Source: a bacterium (GTDB taxonomy: Bacteria > Patescibacteriota > JABMPQ01 > JAQVVF01). From it: a DNA stretch of 17,420 nt. The notes under the pieces were generated by a model. It saw nothing but the letters and a program-made list of their open reading frames with translations. It was not told where the DNA came from and did no database searches. The position numbers and the translations under genes were made by a program. The stretch is taken from the NCBI GenBank assembly GCA_030611905.1, contig JAUWOX010000004.1, positions 1-17,420 of the forward strand, written 5' to 3'. Each line of letters begins with the position of its first letter. Position 1 is the first letter of the stretch. Below, piece after piece: positions 6,406 through 13,839 of the stretch.

Positions 6406-6993
6406 TTATCTAATCTTATGCGTCTTTTCTTTATCAACCAAAACCCTCAACTTCTCAATCAATGTCTTTGGATCCTTTTCAAATATTATCTTTCCCATTC
6501 CCCGATGAGATTTCTCTAAAATATCCTTGACCATATCCGCTGTTCCTCCAGAGGCAACTAAAATACCCTGCGGCTTATTATCTTCAAAGGCAATTGTAAA
6601 TTCATTTAAAGTTCCAATCCGGCCACAAACTGTAATAACCGCATCAGAAGACCTAGTTAAAAGCAAATTTCTGCCCGAATACTCAAATCCAGTATACATA
6701 ATCATATCATAATACTCCACTGGCAGTTTATAAGATTTAACATGCGCAATCTCCGTAGCAGCTGGTGATATTCCAATACTAAATCCTCCCTCTTCCTTGC
6801 ACCCAATCGCTGACCAATGCGGAACGCCCCAAGTAGCACCCGTCACTAAAATCCCATTCTGCCTGACAATTTCTCTCCCTAATTCTTTTGTTCTTGCCAA
6901 ACAAGAATCAGCACAATGTTTAGTCACCGCCGCCCCAGAAACACAAAATTTGTATTTTAACTGAAACGCTTTAACCGCCTTTTTATCTATCAT
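6406..6993 (-). CDS. LOG/SLOG-like nucleotide-binding family protein (TIGR00725-like)
   Basis: 195 residues with a Rossmann-like pattern. VSGAAV near 18-23 and GILVTGATWGVPHWSA (47-62) are the first beta-alpha elements. GRNLLLTRSSDAVITVCG (107-124) leads into GRIGTLNEFTIAFE (124-137), the counterpart of the PGGxGTxxE motif of lysine-decarboxylase-like LOG proteins. R125 replaces the usual central glycine, but GT and E131 are kept. Family members bind or cleave nucleotide derivatives. The exact substrate here cannot be told, and a true cytokinin-type LOG phosphoribohydrolase is uncertain. It is preceded by a solo CGCTGAT array and lies 32 bases from lemA on the same strand, so co-transcription is likely. 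Confidence 0.7.
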   Translation of the reverse strand: MIDKKAVKAFQLKYKFCVSGAAVTKHCADSCLARTKELGREIVRQNGILVTGATWGVPHWSAIGCKEEGGFSIGISPAATEIAHVKSYKLPVEYYDMIMYTGFEYSGRNLLLTRSSDAVITVCGRIGTLNEFTIAFEDNKPQGILVASGGTADMVKDILEKSHRGMGKIIFEKDPKTLIEKLRVLVDKEKTHKIR

Positions 6994-7026
6994 ATTTTTT
7001 TATTTAAATAATATAAACTATACAAA

Positions 7027-7073
7027 TTTCAGCGTTATTTATCATTCACAAATCAGCGTTTAATCAGCTTCTA
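7027..7073 (-). repeat. Solo CGCTGAT word array C
   Basis: The minus strand starts with the same outer 11 bases TAGAAGCTGAT (7073-7063) right after the stop codon of the beta-CASP gene. It continues with CGCTGA at 10 bases, a decayed word (GAATGA) and a last CGCTGA. No GxxExxY gene follows. It matches arrays A and B in design and is a third copy in this window. Confidence 0.75.
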
Positions 7074-8423
7074 TTATAATTCAAAACTATCCCCATAATC
7101 TGGCACTATCGCATCAATTCCAAATGTATCACGAATAGCATATTTTAAACCATTAGCCTGAACTTCCTCCCCTTGCACTATAAAAATCTTCTTAACCTGA
7201 TTTCTAATTGGCTTAATCCATTCCAATAAATGCGGCTGATCAGCATGAGCCGAATAACCACCGATCGCCACTTTATTACATTGAACATTGACTTCTTTGC
7301 CAAAAACTTTCACCCTGGATTCCCCGTCAAGAATCCGCCTTCCTAACGTACCCTCCACCTGATAACCAACAAACAAAATAATACTATTTGGATCTGACAA
7401 ATACCTCTGTTCATGAAATAAAATTCGCCCACCAGTTGACATACCTGAACCAGCAATTATAATTTTAGGCGGATCAACCATATTAATTTTTCTTGAATCA
7501 CCAGAAAACAATGTAAACTTTAATCCCGGAAACTTGAACAAATCATCTCCCGACTTTATTAGTTCTTTAGCCTCTTTATCAAATAAATGTTCATATTCCT
7601 TATAAACCTCCGTAGCTTTAATAGCCAAAGGACTATCCATATAAACCGGCATACTCGGTACCTGATGATGTTCAAATAAATAATTCATCTCATAAAGAAT
7701 TTCCTGCGTTCTTTCCATTGAAAAAGCAGGAATCATCAAAGTACCCTTCTTGGCATGAACATCTTCAATAACATCTTCTAAAATTTCTCTTCTCTCTTTT
7801 ACCTGCTCATGCACCCGATCGCCATAAGCTGATTCAATTAAAAGATAATCCGCTTCATCCAATTGCTCTAAATCTCTCAAAATCGGCACTGGCGAATTCC
7901 CCAAATCCCCTGAAAACACAATTGTTTTGTCTTCTGTTTTCAACTTAATAAAGGCTGACCCCAAAATATGACCCGCATCAAAAAACTCAATCTCAACACC
8001 ATCAAACAACTTAACTTTCTTATGATAATCCAATCCCTCAAATAATTCTAAGCACCCGTCAACATCTTCTTGAGTAAACAACGGCTCTTCTTTTTTTCTC
8101 TCAGCTGCATATCCAAGCAACTTTGCAGAATCAGCCAAGAAAATCCTAGCAAAATCAACCACTGATTTAGTACAATAGATTTTACCCCTGAAGCCATCCT
8201 TCCATAACTTCGGAATTTTACCAATATGATCAATATGAGAATGAGTCACTAATAAAACATCAATTTTCTTTGGATCATAAGGCCATTCTTCATAATTCAT
8301 CTCCCGCGATTTCCTTGTTCCCTGGAACATCCCACAATCAACCAAAATTTTCTTATCTCCTGCTTCCAAAAGATAATTACTCCCTGTTACATTTTTCGCC
8401 CCTCCGTAAAAAAATAATTTCAT
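7074..8423 (-). CDS. Metallo-beta-lactamase/beta-CASP family hydrolase, probable RNase
   Basis: 449 residues from the ATG at 8421-8423; an in-frame TTG at 8438 would add five residues but lacks support, while MKLFFYGGAKNVTGSNYLLE is the normal family start. The zinc motif HSHIDH is at about 61-66, followed by GHILGSA (H152), SGDLG (D173) and ESAYGDRVH (197-205). The beta-CASP part shows GSGMSTGGRILFHEQ (325-339), and the final zinc histidine is in YSAHADQ (H393). This set is the COG1236 (YSH1/CPSF-like) group of RNA-processing nucleases. Cytoplasmic action on RNA is inferred from the family. It has an extended -10 promoter of its own. Neighbouring genes give no further clue about its substrate. 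Confidence 0.9.
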   Translation of the reverse strand: MKLFFYGGAKNVTGSNYLLEAGDKKILVDCGMFQGTRKSREMNYEEWPYDPKKIDVLLVTHSHIDHIGKIPKLWKDGFRGKIYCTKSVVDFARIFLADSAKLLGYAAERKKEEPLFTQEDVDGCLELFEGLDYHKKVKLFDGVEIEFFDAGHILGSAFIKLKTEDKTIVFSGDLGNSPVPILRDLEQLDEADYLLIESAYGDRVHEQVKERREILEDVIEDVHAKKGTLMIPAFSMERTQEILYEMNYLFEHHQVPSMPVYMDSPLAIKATEVYKEYEHLFDKEAKELIKSGDDLFKFPGLKFTLFSGDSRKINMVDPPKIIIAGSGMSTGGRILFHEQRYLSDPNSIILFVGYQVEGTLGRRILDGESRVKVFGKEVNVQCNKVAIGGYSAHADQPHLLEWIKPIRNQVKKIFIVQGEEVQANGLKYAIRDTFGIDAIVPDYGDSFEL

Positions 8424-8446
8424 AATATCAATTAACAATATAATTT

Positions 8447-8455
8447 ATTATAACA
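8447..8455 (-). promoter_or_regulatory. Extended -10 promoter of the beta-CASP gene
   Basis: Minus-strand TGTTATAAT, 23 bases before the ATG at 8423 and in the 88-base gap after the beta-helix gene. No convincing -35 is seen. The box is identical to the one at 2494-2502. Its position leaves a short leader and supports the ATG start over the TTG. Confidence 0.6.
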
Positions 8456-8511
8456 AACAAATTACCTATTTTAAAACACAAAATAACCAACAACTCTTTT
8501 ATCAAGAATCA

Positions 8512-10425
8512 CTACAAACCAGCAGTAACCAATCCAATCGTATACAAATTCTTCAAATACAAAAACTTTCTCGAATTAACTCTAAAATAATTTTTCTTTC
8601 TATTATGCTTCGCTTTCAAATTTACCCATCCCTTTTTCTTATTATAAAACTTTAACTTCAGTTTCTTCTTCTTTATCCTTTTTTTCATCTTTTTCTGATC
8701 ATAATTAAAAACCAATTTAACCTTAAAATGCTTCCACTTTTTCAGCTTCTTAATCTTTTTTCTCAAACTTCTCTTCTTGGATTTCTTCTTAACAATCTTC
8801 AACCTGGCCCGATATTTCTTAATCTTCTTTTTTGCCGCCTTAACTTTTCTAGTATATTTGTATAAATTAGTCTTAATTCGCCAATACAACTTCAAATTTC
8901 TTTTCTTTCTAATTTTCTTAGGATATTTATTAAATTTCTTAATCTTCAAATAATATTTAGAAGGATTTAGTGGAAGCTGTTTGAATTCTACCTTAACATC
9001 ATCAATTTCATAAACTACTCCCTCGCTTCCATCGTCCAAATTAATTTCATCTTCTTCCTCTTCACAATTAGTCCCTTGATCATATTCATAAGCCCCAATA
9101 TCAATCGCACTGCCTTGTGGTCGACACAGACCATTATAATCAAGACTTGGCGCATTTGCCAAAGTTCCTGCATCAACCATCGGACTTGATAAGCTAGCAG
9201 GATAATAATTATATGCATCTTTATTAGAAAATTGCGGATCAACTGCAATAGTTCCGTCTCCTCGATTAGGACCAGAATTCTTCCAAACGCCCGTATCTAT
9301 ATCATCACGACTATAATTTCCAAGACTCATTGTTGCCAATTCATTATCTTCCCTACTGTAATAAATATTATACCCTTCATACTGCAAATCAACATAACCC
9401 AAATAAACACTACTGGCATTATAAGCAAAAACATTATTAGCCATCCACAAAGAAACATTCGGACCACCATCATAAGCAACATACATACCATAATTAATCG
9501 TCTCGTCGTCAACAAAACCATTACCTACTACAGTATTATTAACCATAGTATAACTGCCGCCTCGCTCCAATACTACCCCGGTAAACTTATTTCCATAAGC
9601 AATGCTATTTTTAATCACACTATTCATACCCCATTGCTTCAATCCTTCTCTAACATTATTAGCCGCCAAGCAACGATCATAAGTTGCGCCATCTGCTTTA
9701 ACATCAAATCCATCACCAGCATTATTAGCCGCTGTACTAGTCTCAATAGTTATTCCATCTCCATCCTCAACTGCAAAACCATCAGCCGCTGTATCATTAG
9801 GATTATCTCCCTGATTATTAGAAAACTGTGAATTTTCAATTGTCAAATCAGTGCAATGATCACAATTCCCTCCTATATAATTATGATGAAAATTACAGCT
9901 TTCAATTAGAATATTATCCCCTGAAGTTATCTGAATTCCCTTGTCTCCTGAATTATATCCTTCCAAATTTTTTATAGTTATATAGCTATTACCGTCCATG
10001 TGTATCAAGTCATGACTGGGATGATCTCTCATATTAATTCCATTTACAGTAATATAATTTGCCCCGCTATCAAAATGCATTACATAATAATTCGGCTCGC
10101 CCGAAGCATCCAACCACACCGGTTCATTATTATAAGCCTTTAGCTTGGTCCTATTGCCAGCTGAACCACTATGGCTAGCAGTGAAATTAATTTCCGAACT
10201 TAAAGTATATGTTCCACCACGAACTTCAATCGTATCCCCACCGGAAATTTCACCCATTGCCTTATTAATAGTCAACCATGGCGTACTAATGCTCTGCGCC
10301 TGTGCTTTACTTCTTCCATTATTTCCATTCGTTGCCACATAATAAGTCGCCGCCTTAGAAAACCCAGCTAATCCAAAAATGCCTAAAAAAACAAAAATGC
10401 CTAAAATAATATTTTTTTTCTTCAT
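8512..10425 (-). CDS. Secreted parallel beta-helix protein with lysine-rich C-terminal tail
   Basis: 637 residues. The signal peptide is 1-25 (ending GFSKA). TYYVATNGNNG (27-37) and TPWLTINKAMGEISGGDTIE (48-67) are the start of DUF1565/right-handed parallel beta-helix proteins. Repeating rungs rich in Asn and NN ladders run to about 345. The close DPQFSNKDA..YYPASLSSPMVDAG..IDIGAYEY (396-448) is the usual end of this fold. A cluster C177, H180, H181, C188, H190, C191 could hold a metal. After an acidic linker (454-466), residues 491-637 contain 64 Lys/Arg and one acidic residue by hand count. Beta-helix proteins often bind or cleave polysaccharides, but no lyase active site can be assigned. 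It lies 13 bases after the acidic hypothetical gene, likely one operon. Confidence 0.85.
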   Translation of the reverse strand: MKKKNIILGIFVFLGIFGLAGFSKAATYYVATNGNNGRSKAQAQSISTPWLTINKAMGEISGGDTIEVRGGTYTLSSEINFTASHSGSAGNRTKLKAYNNEPVWLDASGEPNYYVMHFDSGANYITVNGINMRDHPSHDLIHMDGNSYITIKNLEGYNSGDKGIQITSGDNILIESCNFHHNYIGGNCDHCTDLTIENSQFSNNQGDNPNDTAADGFAVEDGDGITIETSTAANNAGDGFDVKADGATYDRCLAANNVREGLKQWGMNSVIKNSIAYGNKFTGVVLERGGSYTMVNNTVVGNGFVDDETINYGMYVAYDGGPNVSLWMANNVFAYNASSVYLGYVDLQYEGYNIYYSREDNELATMSLGNYSRDDIDTGVWKNSGPNRGDGTIAVDPQFSNKDAYNYYPASLSSPMVDAGTLANAPSLDYNGLCRPQGSAIDIGAYEYDQGTNCEEEEDEINLDDGSEGVVYEIDDVKVEFKQLPLNPSKYYLKIKKFNKYPKKIRKKRNLKLYWRIKTNLYKYTRKVKAAKKKIKKYRARLKIVKKKSKKRSLRKKIKKLKKWKHFKVKLVFNYDQKKMKKRIKKKKLKLKFYNKKKGWVNLKAKHNRKKNYFRVNSRKFLYLKNLYTIGLVTAGL

Positions 10426-10438
10426 AATGTTTTATAAT

Positions 10439-10840
10439 TTATACTCCTTCTTCAACTTCTCTTGACCGCAATACCCAGTTCACAATACCATTTGTATCCT
10501 CATATCTTCCCAAATAAACATCATCTCTATTAGTACCAAAAACCTTGACATGAACCTTCACGCCCGGAGCTTCATCAAAATCTGCGTCAAATTCATATTC
10601 AAATACTGGCTCAGCTCCCAAATCTAAACCCAACTCCTCGGTCAAAACTTCGGGTAATCTTTCTTGACCACCCATCTCCACGTACTGACTATAGTCATCC
10701 AAATCATCTAAGGGCATAGCAGGCATCTCTCCCATTCCAATTAACATTTCCACTGCTTCAGCTTGTTCCTGCGTTCCTTCTCTAATTTTTGCTTCCAACT
10801 CCTTTAAAATCTCTAATCTCTTTTCTTCTTCCATAATCAT
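10439..10840 (-). CDS. Acidic hypothetical protein
   Basis: 133 residues; I do not recognise a family. The first 40 residues are a charged helical segment (EEEKRLEILKELEAKIREGT). A middle part has PAMPLDDLDDYSQY, and the rest is acidic and probably beta-rich, with FEYEFDADFDEAPGVKVHVKVFGTNRDDVYLGRYEDT. It has no signal peptide or membrane segment, so it is cytoplasmic. The start may be codon 1 (ATG 10838-10840) or codon 3 (ATG 10832-10834); neither has a Shine-Dalgarno. It sits 30 bases after the PsbP-like gene and 13 before the beta-helix gene, so one transcript is likely. Function cannot be assigned. Confidence 0.7.
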   Translation of the reverse strand: MIMEEEKRLEILKELEAKIREGTQEQAEAVEMLIGMGEMPAMPLDDLDDYSQYVEMGGQERLPEVLTEELGLDLGAEPVFEYEFDADFDEAPGVKVHVKVFGTNRDDVYLGRYEDTNGIVNWVLRSREVEEGV

Positions 10841-10870
10841 AATTTTAAATATTCAATAAGCTTAATCAAT

Positions 10871-11866
10871 CTAATTGGTCTCCCAAAGCTCCACTGGCGC
10901 ATAATCCATCCAAATTTCTTTCGTCCCTGTACCAAAATCCCAGACAGTCCAAGCCCCATTCTCCTTGAACATCAAAAGAGCTAATGGATCAGCTTCTTGT
11001 GGATTACTAGGAGTAGCGGTCACCAACGCCCAATCACCAACTTGATTGTCTATCTCTAGTGAAAAATCATTTATTGATGAATTTCCCTCAACTACTTCTC
11101 TAGCCACTGTTAACATTTCCTCGCTTTCAAATCCCTCGCTATCACCTATCACTTCATCACTTCCCAAAACCTCTTGCTCATAAACTGATTCATTTAATTT
11201 ATAACTATCAATCATCTTTTCAATCATCACTTGTTTCTGTTCCCATTTATCTTCAGGACAAGTAATTATTAATCCCAAACCACCATTATCATCCACATGA
11301 TAAATAGCAATTCTTTTCATCGCTTCAGTTTCGCTGACTCCATTTTGATCAACTCCTGTATATGTTTCATCCAGCCTTTTAGCCGACAAGCCTCCCAAGG
11401 TTGTATCACTAATTTTTTCAACTGTATAATCTGCAAATACCTGACTATTCCCCACTTCATTTTCAACTAAAAATTCATCCATAGTTTGACTCCCCGAATT
11501 TCGCCAGCCATAAGCAGTCCAGGAAATAATAGTCTGGCTATCATTAAATTCGTCTAAATTATTTACATCTGGCGACATGTAAGCCCCGTCACCATTCTCA
11601 CTCTCGTACCACCACCAATTAACTGGGTAACTAAACGAAAATCCATAACGAGAATTAGTATAACTTGCCATAGCCGGCAATGTTGCTCCTTCATTCACTG
11701 GCTGATCAACTTCCACATTAACCGCTCCTTCCTCTATCCCCCTTCTAATCAAACGATAACCTAAATAACTTCCAACAATCACCAGCAAAATCAGAACTAA
11801 ACACGAAAGAACTCCAATAATAATCCATGGTCCTTTTTTCTTTTTTTGTTGCTTTTGTTTTGGCAT
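10871..11866 (-). CDS. Membrane-anchored PsbP-like protein
   Basis: 331 residues. A lysine-rich cytoplasmic stub (1-12) is followed by one transmembrane helix (13-36), placing the rest outside the membrane (type II). YTNSRYGFSFSYPVNWWW (69-86) is the opening motif of PsbP-like domains, which extend to about 225 through LGGLSAKRLDE and an IITCPEDKWEQKQVMIEKMI end. A second small domain (250-331) has VGDWALVTATPSNP and ENGAWTVWDFGTG, a pattern seen in CPR extracellular proteins. Between them lies an acidic linker. In non-photosynthetic bacteria the role of PsbP-like domains is unknown. It is the first gene after a spacer full of hairpins, and upstream of the acidic and beta-helix genes. Confidence 0.75.
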   Translation of the reverse strand: MPKQKQQKKKKGPWIIIGVLSCLVLILLVIVGSYLGYRLIRRGIEEGAVNVEVDQPVNEGATLPAMASYTNSRYGFSFSYPVNWWWYESENGDGAYMSPDVNNLDEFNDSQTIISWTAYGWRNSGSQTMDEFLVENEVGNSQVFADYTVEKISDTTLGGLSAKRLDETYTGVDQNGVSETEAMKRIAIYHVDDNGGLGLIITCPEDKWEQKQVMIEKMIDSYKLNESVYEQEVLGSDEVIGDSEGFESEEMLTVAREVVEGNSSINDFSLEIDNQVGDWALVTATPSNPQEADPLALLMFKENGAWTVWDFGTGTKEIWMDYAPVELWETN

Positions 11867-11888
11867 AAATTTTAGTTAATTTACTCCC

Positions 11889-11907
11889 TAAAAGGCTCGG
11901 CCTTTTA
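11889..11907. terminator. Symmetric hairpin, possible bidirectional terminator
   Basis: The sequence taaaaggc-tcg-gcctttta is an 8-bp stem with a 3-base loop, GC-rich at the top and A/T runs at the base. It sits 23 bases before the PsbP-like ATG. The same core appears in inverted orientation at 11971-11987. A terminator immediately before a start codon would make the leader transcription start very short, so an attenuator or mRNA-stability hairpin is an alternative. Confidence 0.45.
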
Positions 11908-11970
11908 TTATTCAAAAAAATCTCATCTCTTTAAAAAGCCTATTTCATAAACCGAACCTTCTCAACTACT

Positions 11971-12005
11971 AGAAGGCCGAGCCTTTTATGCCAAATAGCT
12001 TTGGC
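11971..12005. repeat. Two further hairpins in the 11867-12027 spacer
   Basis: Stem aaggc-cga-gcctt at 11973-11985 has a core that is the reverse complement of the core at 11889-11907, so the two could also pair with each other. A second stem, gccaaa-tagc-tttggc, lies at 11990-12005. Neither is followed by a clear T-run on the minus strand. No ORF of note is present in this spacer. Confidence 0.5.
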
Positions 12006-12009
12006 TTGA

Positions 12010-12049
12010 ATAAACCATTTAAACGGCTCATTCCTTGGTTTGAGCCGTT
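12010..12049 (-). terminator. Terminator hairpin overlapping the end of the membrane HTH gene
   Basis: On the minus strand AACGGCTCA and TGAGCCGTT form a 9-bp stem with a 10-base loop (12022-12049). The stop codon TGA (12028-12030) begins the second arm. The bases after it are TAAATGGTTTATTC, only moderately T-rich. Confidence 0.5.
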
Positions 12050-12348
12050 AATTTATAATAAACAGATCTTCCCTCTTTCCCAATCTGCTCTATTTTTCCC
12101 TCATTTTCCAACTCATCCAAATACCTTGTTGCCGTTACATCTGACACCCCTAATAATTCCTCAACATCATTATTCCTAATCTCATTTTTCTCCTCCAAAA
12201 AATCAAGAATCCTTTCCTTCTTTTCCTCTTGCCCTTCTTGTATCTTTTCATCAGCCTTTTGCCGAATATCTCCCTGGCTTCTCGTCCTATAATACAAAAC
12301 AATCATCGCAATGATCAAAACAAAAATAATAATAAATACAACCCACAT
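12028..12348 (-). CDS. Membrane-tethered winged-helix regulator
   Basis: 106 residues. One N-terminal transmembrane helix (2-20, VVFIIIFVLIIAMIVLYY) is followed by a charged linker (22-42) and a winged helix-turn-helix (43-101). The latter contains ERILDFLEEKN, a second helix NDVEELLGV, the recognition helix SDVTATRYLDELENEGK and a wing ending GRSVYYKL, as in DeoR/MarR/ArsR-like regulators. DNA binding while anchored in the membrane is inferred. It has its own extended -10 promoter and lies 111 bases downstream of the ABC permease, so it may report on or control that transporter. No ligand-binding domain is present. Confidence 0.75.
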   Translation of the reverse strand: MWVVFIIIFVLIIAMIVLYYRTRSQGDIRQKADEKIQEGQEEKKERILDFLEEKNEIRNNDVEELLGVSDVTATRYLDELENEGKIEQIGKEGRSVYYKLTAQTKE

Positions 12349-12384
12349 AATTTTTCAATTAATTATATTAATCTAAGTAACTTT

Positions 12385-12393
12385 ATTATATCA
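12385..12393 (-). promoter_or_regulatory. Extended -10 promoter of the membrane HTH gene
   Basis: Minus-strand TGATATAAT, 36 bases before the ATG at 12348, without a good -35. It gives the small regulator transcription independent of the ABC operon. A weak stem ctatttgg..ccaaaaat (about 12424-12455) between the permease stop and this box is the only terminator-like structure. Confidence 0.6.
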
Positions 12394-12459
12394 AACTTTT
12401 CCCAAAATAAAAAATCTCAAATTACTATTTGGAATTCACTAGCACAAACCAAAAATAAA

Positions 12460-13716
12460 TTACTCATACCGCAACGCTTCGATCGGATCCTTTCTCGAAG
12501 CTTTAATTGCCGGCGCTACACCAAATACCACACCTACAAAAACAGAAATACCAAATGCCAAACCAACAGCAAACAAAGTAATCTCTGGACTTATCGGCGT
12601 AAACCTACTAACTAACAATCCTCCGACCCAAGCCAAGCCAATGCCAATTCCACCACCCATCAAAGAAATTATCGCCGCTTCAATTAAAAACTGCATCAAA
12701 ATATTACTATTAGTCGCCCCGATTGCTTTTCTGACTCCAATCTCACGGGTTCGCTCTGTTACAGAAACAAGCATTATATTCATAATCCCAATACCACCAA
12801 CCAACAAAGAAATCGAAGCAATACCAGTCAACAAAGCAGTTATCAAGCTCAATATCGAATCCATCATTGACAACATGTCCTCTTGCGTCAAAATAGAAAA
12901 ATCCTCATTATCTTTATGTCGCTTCAACATTAAATCATAAACCTGTTGTTTTACATTATCAATATTATCCTTATCTTCAACTTGAAGCAAAATCCTCGTT
13001 AGCTGATCAGTATCATACATCTCACGAGCTATTGAAATAGGAATTACAACCATTGAATTAGCATCCATCCCAACAGCACTCATGCTTTCAGTTTCCATTA
13101 CCCCTAAAATCTCAAATTCCTCACCATTTATAATAACCTTTTTACCTAAAGCTTCTTCATCTTTTTTATCCGCCGTAGCTTCCTCAGAAACGGAGGCGGA
13201 ACCTTCTCCAAATAATTCTTTAGCTATAGTTGAACCTATTACAATATTATAATTCTTATCCTCCACATCCTCATTGTCCAAAAATCTACCAGTTTTAATA
13301 TTATACAAATTCAAAAATTCCAAATCCGCTTCCCCGCCAACCAAGGTCGGCATTGTTTTCTTGTCCTCATAGTCCAAAGATCCCTGTACCATCATTAAAC
13401 CCGCCACATTAGAAATACCATCAATGTTTTTTTCGATTGCTTTACGATCCTGCCACGTAACACTAGAAACCCCAGCCATTCCAGCCATTCCCTGCCCAGA
13501 ACCATCAGCTGAAATTTTACCTGACACAACAGTCAATAAATTAGAACCAATTGCTGTCACTTCATCAGTTATTCCCTGCTTTACACCCTGACCCATCGCC
13601 ATCATAGAAATAACAGAAGACACCCCAATAATAACTCCAAGCATTGTCAAAAACGACCGAATCTTATTCGACCAAATTGCTCTAAACGCCATTTTTATAC
13701 TTTCCAAAAACAACAT
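12460..13716 (-). CDS. MacB/FtsX-type ABC transporter permease
   Basis: 418 residues with the MacB_PCD/FtsX layout. The cytoplasmic start and first helix (about 22-42) carry IRSFLTMLGVIIGVSSVI. A large extracytoplasmic domain follows (about 48-285), then three helices (289-312, 343-368, 380-402). The conserved signature GGIGIMNIMLVSVTERTREIGVRKAIGA spans 307-334, and the end is PAIKASRKDPIEALRYE. Such permeases drive mechanotransmission export of lipoproteins, peptides or antibiotics, or act in envelope signalling. The extracytoplasmic domain holds a low-complexity acidic insert at 171-191 (SVSEEATADKKDEE). The ATPase gene is upstream; no MacA-like adaptor gene is in the window. The substrate is unknown. 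It begins MLFLESIKMAF without a Shine-Dalgarno. Confidence 0.92.
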   Translation of the reverse strand: MLFLESIKMAFRAIWSNKIRSFLTMLGVIIGVSSVISMMAMGQGVKQGITDEVTAIGSNLLTVVSGKISADGSGQGMAGMAGVSSVTWQDRKAIEKNIDGISNVAGLMMVQGSLDYEDKKTMPTLVGGEADLEFLNLYNIKTGRFLDNEDVEDKNYNIVIGSTIAKELFGEGSASVSEEATADKKDEEALGKKVIINGEEFEILGVMETESMSAVGMDANSMVVIPISIAREMYDTDQLTRILLQVEDKDNIDNVKQQVYDLMLKRHKDNEDFSILTQEDMLSMMDSILSLITALLTGIASISLLVGGIGIMNIMLVSVTERTREIGVRKAIGATNSNILMQFLIEAAIISLMGGGIGIGLAWVGGLLVSRFTPISPEITLFAVGLAFGISVFVGVVFGVAPAIKASRKDPIEALRYE

Positions 13717-13724
13717 CTTTTAAA

Positions 13725-13838
13725 TATCTAATTTCTAATTACTAACCAATGTCTAATTTATTAATGCCTAATGCCAAAATATGGCAATCATTAGTCATTA
13801 GTAATTGATTAAAAATTAGTAATTAAACATTAGTAATT
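13725..13838. repeat. Long imperfect inverted repeat of heptamer words inside the ABC operon
   Basis: The left half has TCTAATT words (starting 13727, 13734, 13752, with variants). The right half has ATTAGTAATT words (13797, 13815, 13829, with ATTAGT at 13790), which are the reverse complement type. The centre is a tight stem tgcca-aaata-tggca (13772-13786). Near the centre the arms TTATTAATGCCTAATG and TTACTAATGACTAATG differ at two positions. No ORF is present. The ATPase and permease genes of an ABC transporter normally sit much closer than this 123-base gap. Confidence 0.65.
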
Positions 13839-13839
13839 A

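Noticed and set aside
8424..8438. TTG start giving five extra residues on the beta-CASP protein
   Set aside because: The family begins at MKLFFYGG, ATG is available at 8421-8423, and the extra codons have no Shine-Dalgarno.
9232..9831. Open plus-strand frame of 199 codons
   Set aside because: It lies fully antisense to the beta-helix gene. Its Ile/Ser/Thr-rich product mirrors the regular rungs on the other strand and has no start context.
11867..12027. tRNA or other known RNA gene
   Set aside because: The stems do not fold into a cloverleaf and no conserved tRNA or riboswitch motif is visible.
12028..12030. TGA read as glycine or tryptophan (alternative code)
   Set aside because: TGA ends the HTH gene and rtcB exactly where the protein families end, and tryptophan is coded by TGG throughout.
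12229..12615. Open plus-strand frame of 128 codons
   Set aside because: It overlaps the ends of two well-supported minus-strand genes and the promoter between them. The product is Asn/Lys/Ser low-complexity without any domain.
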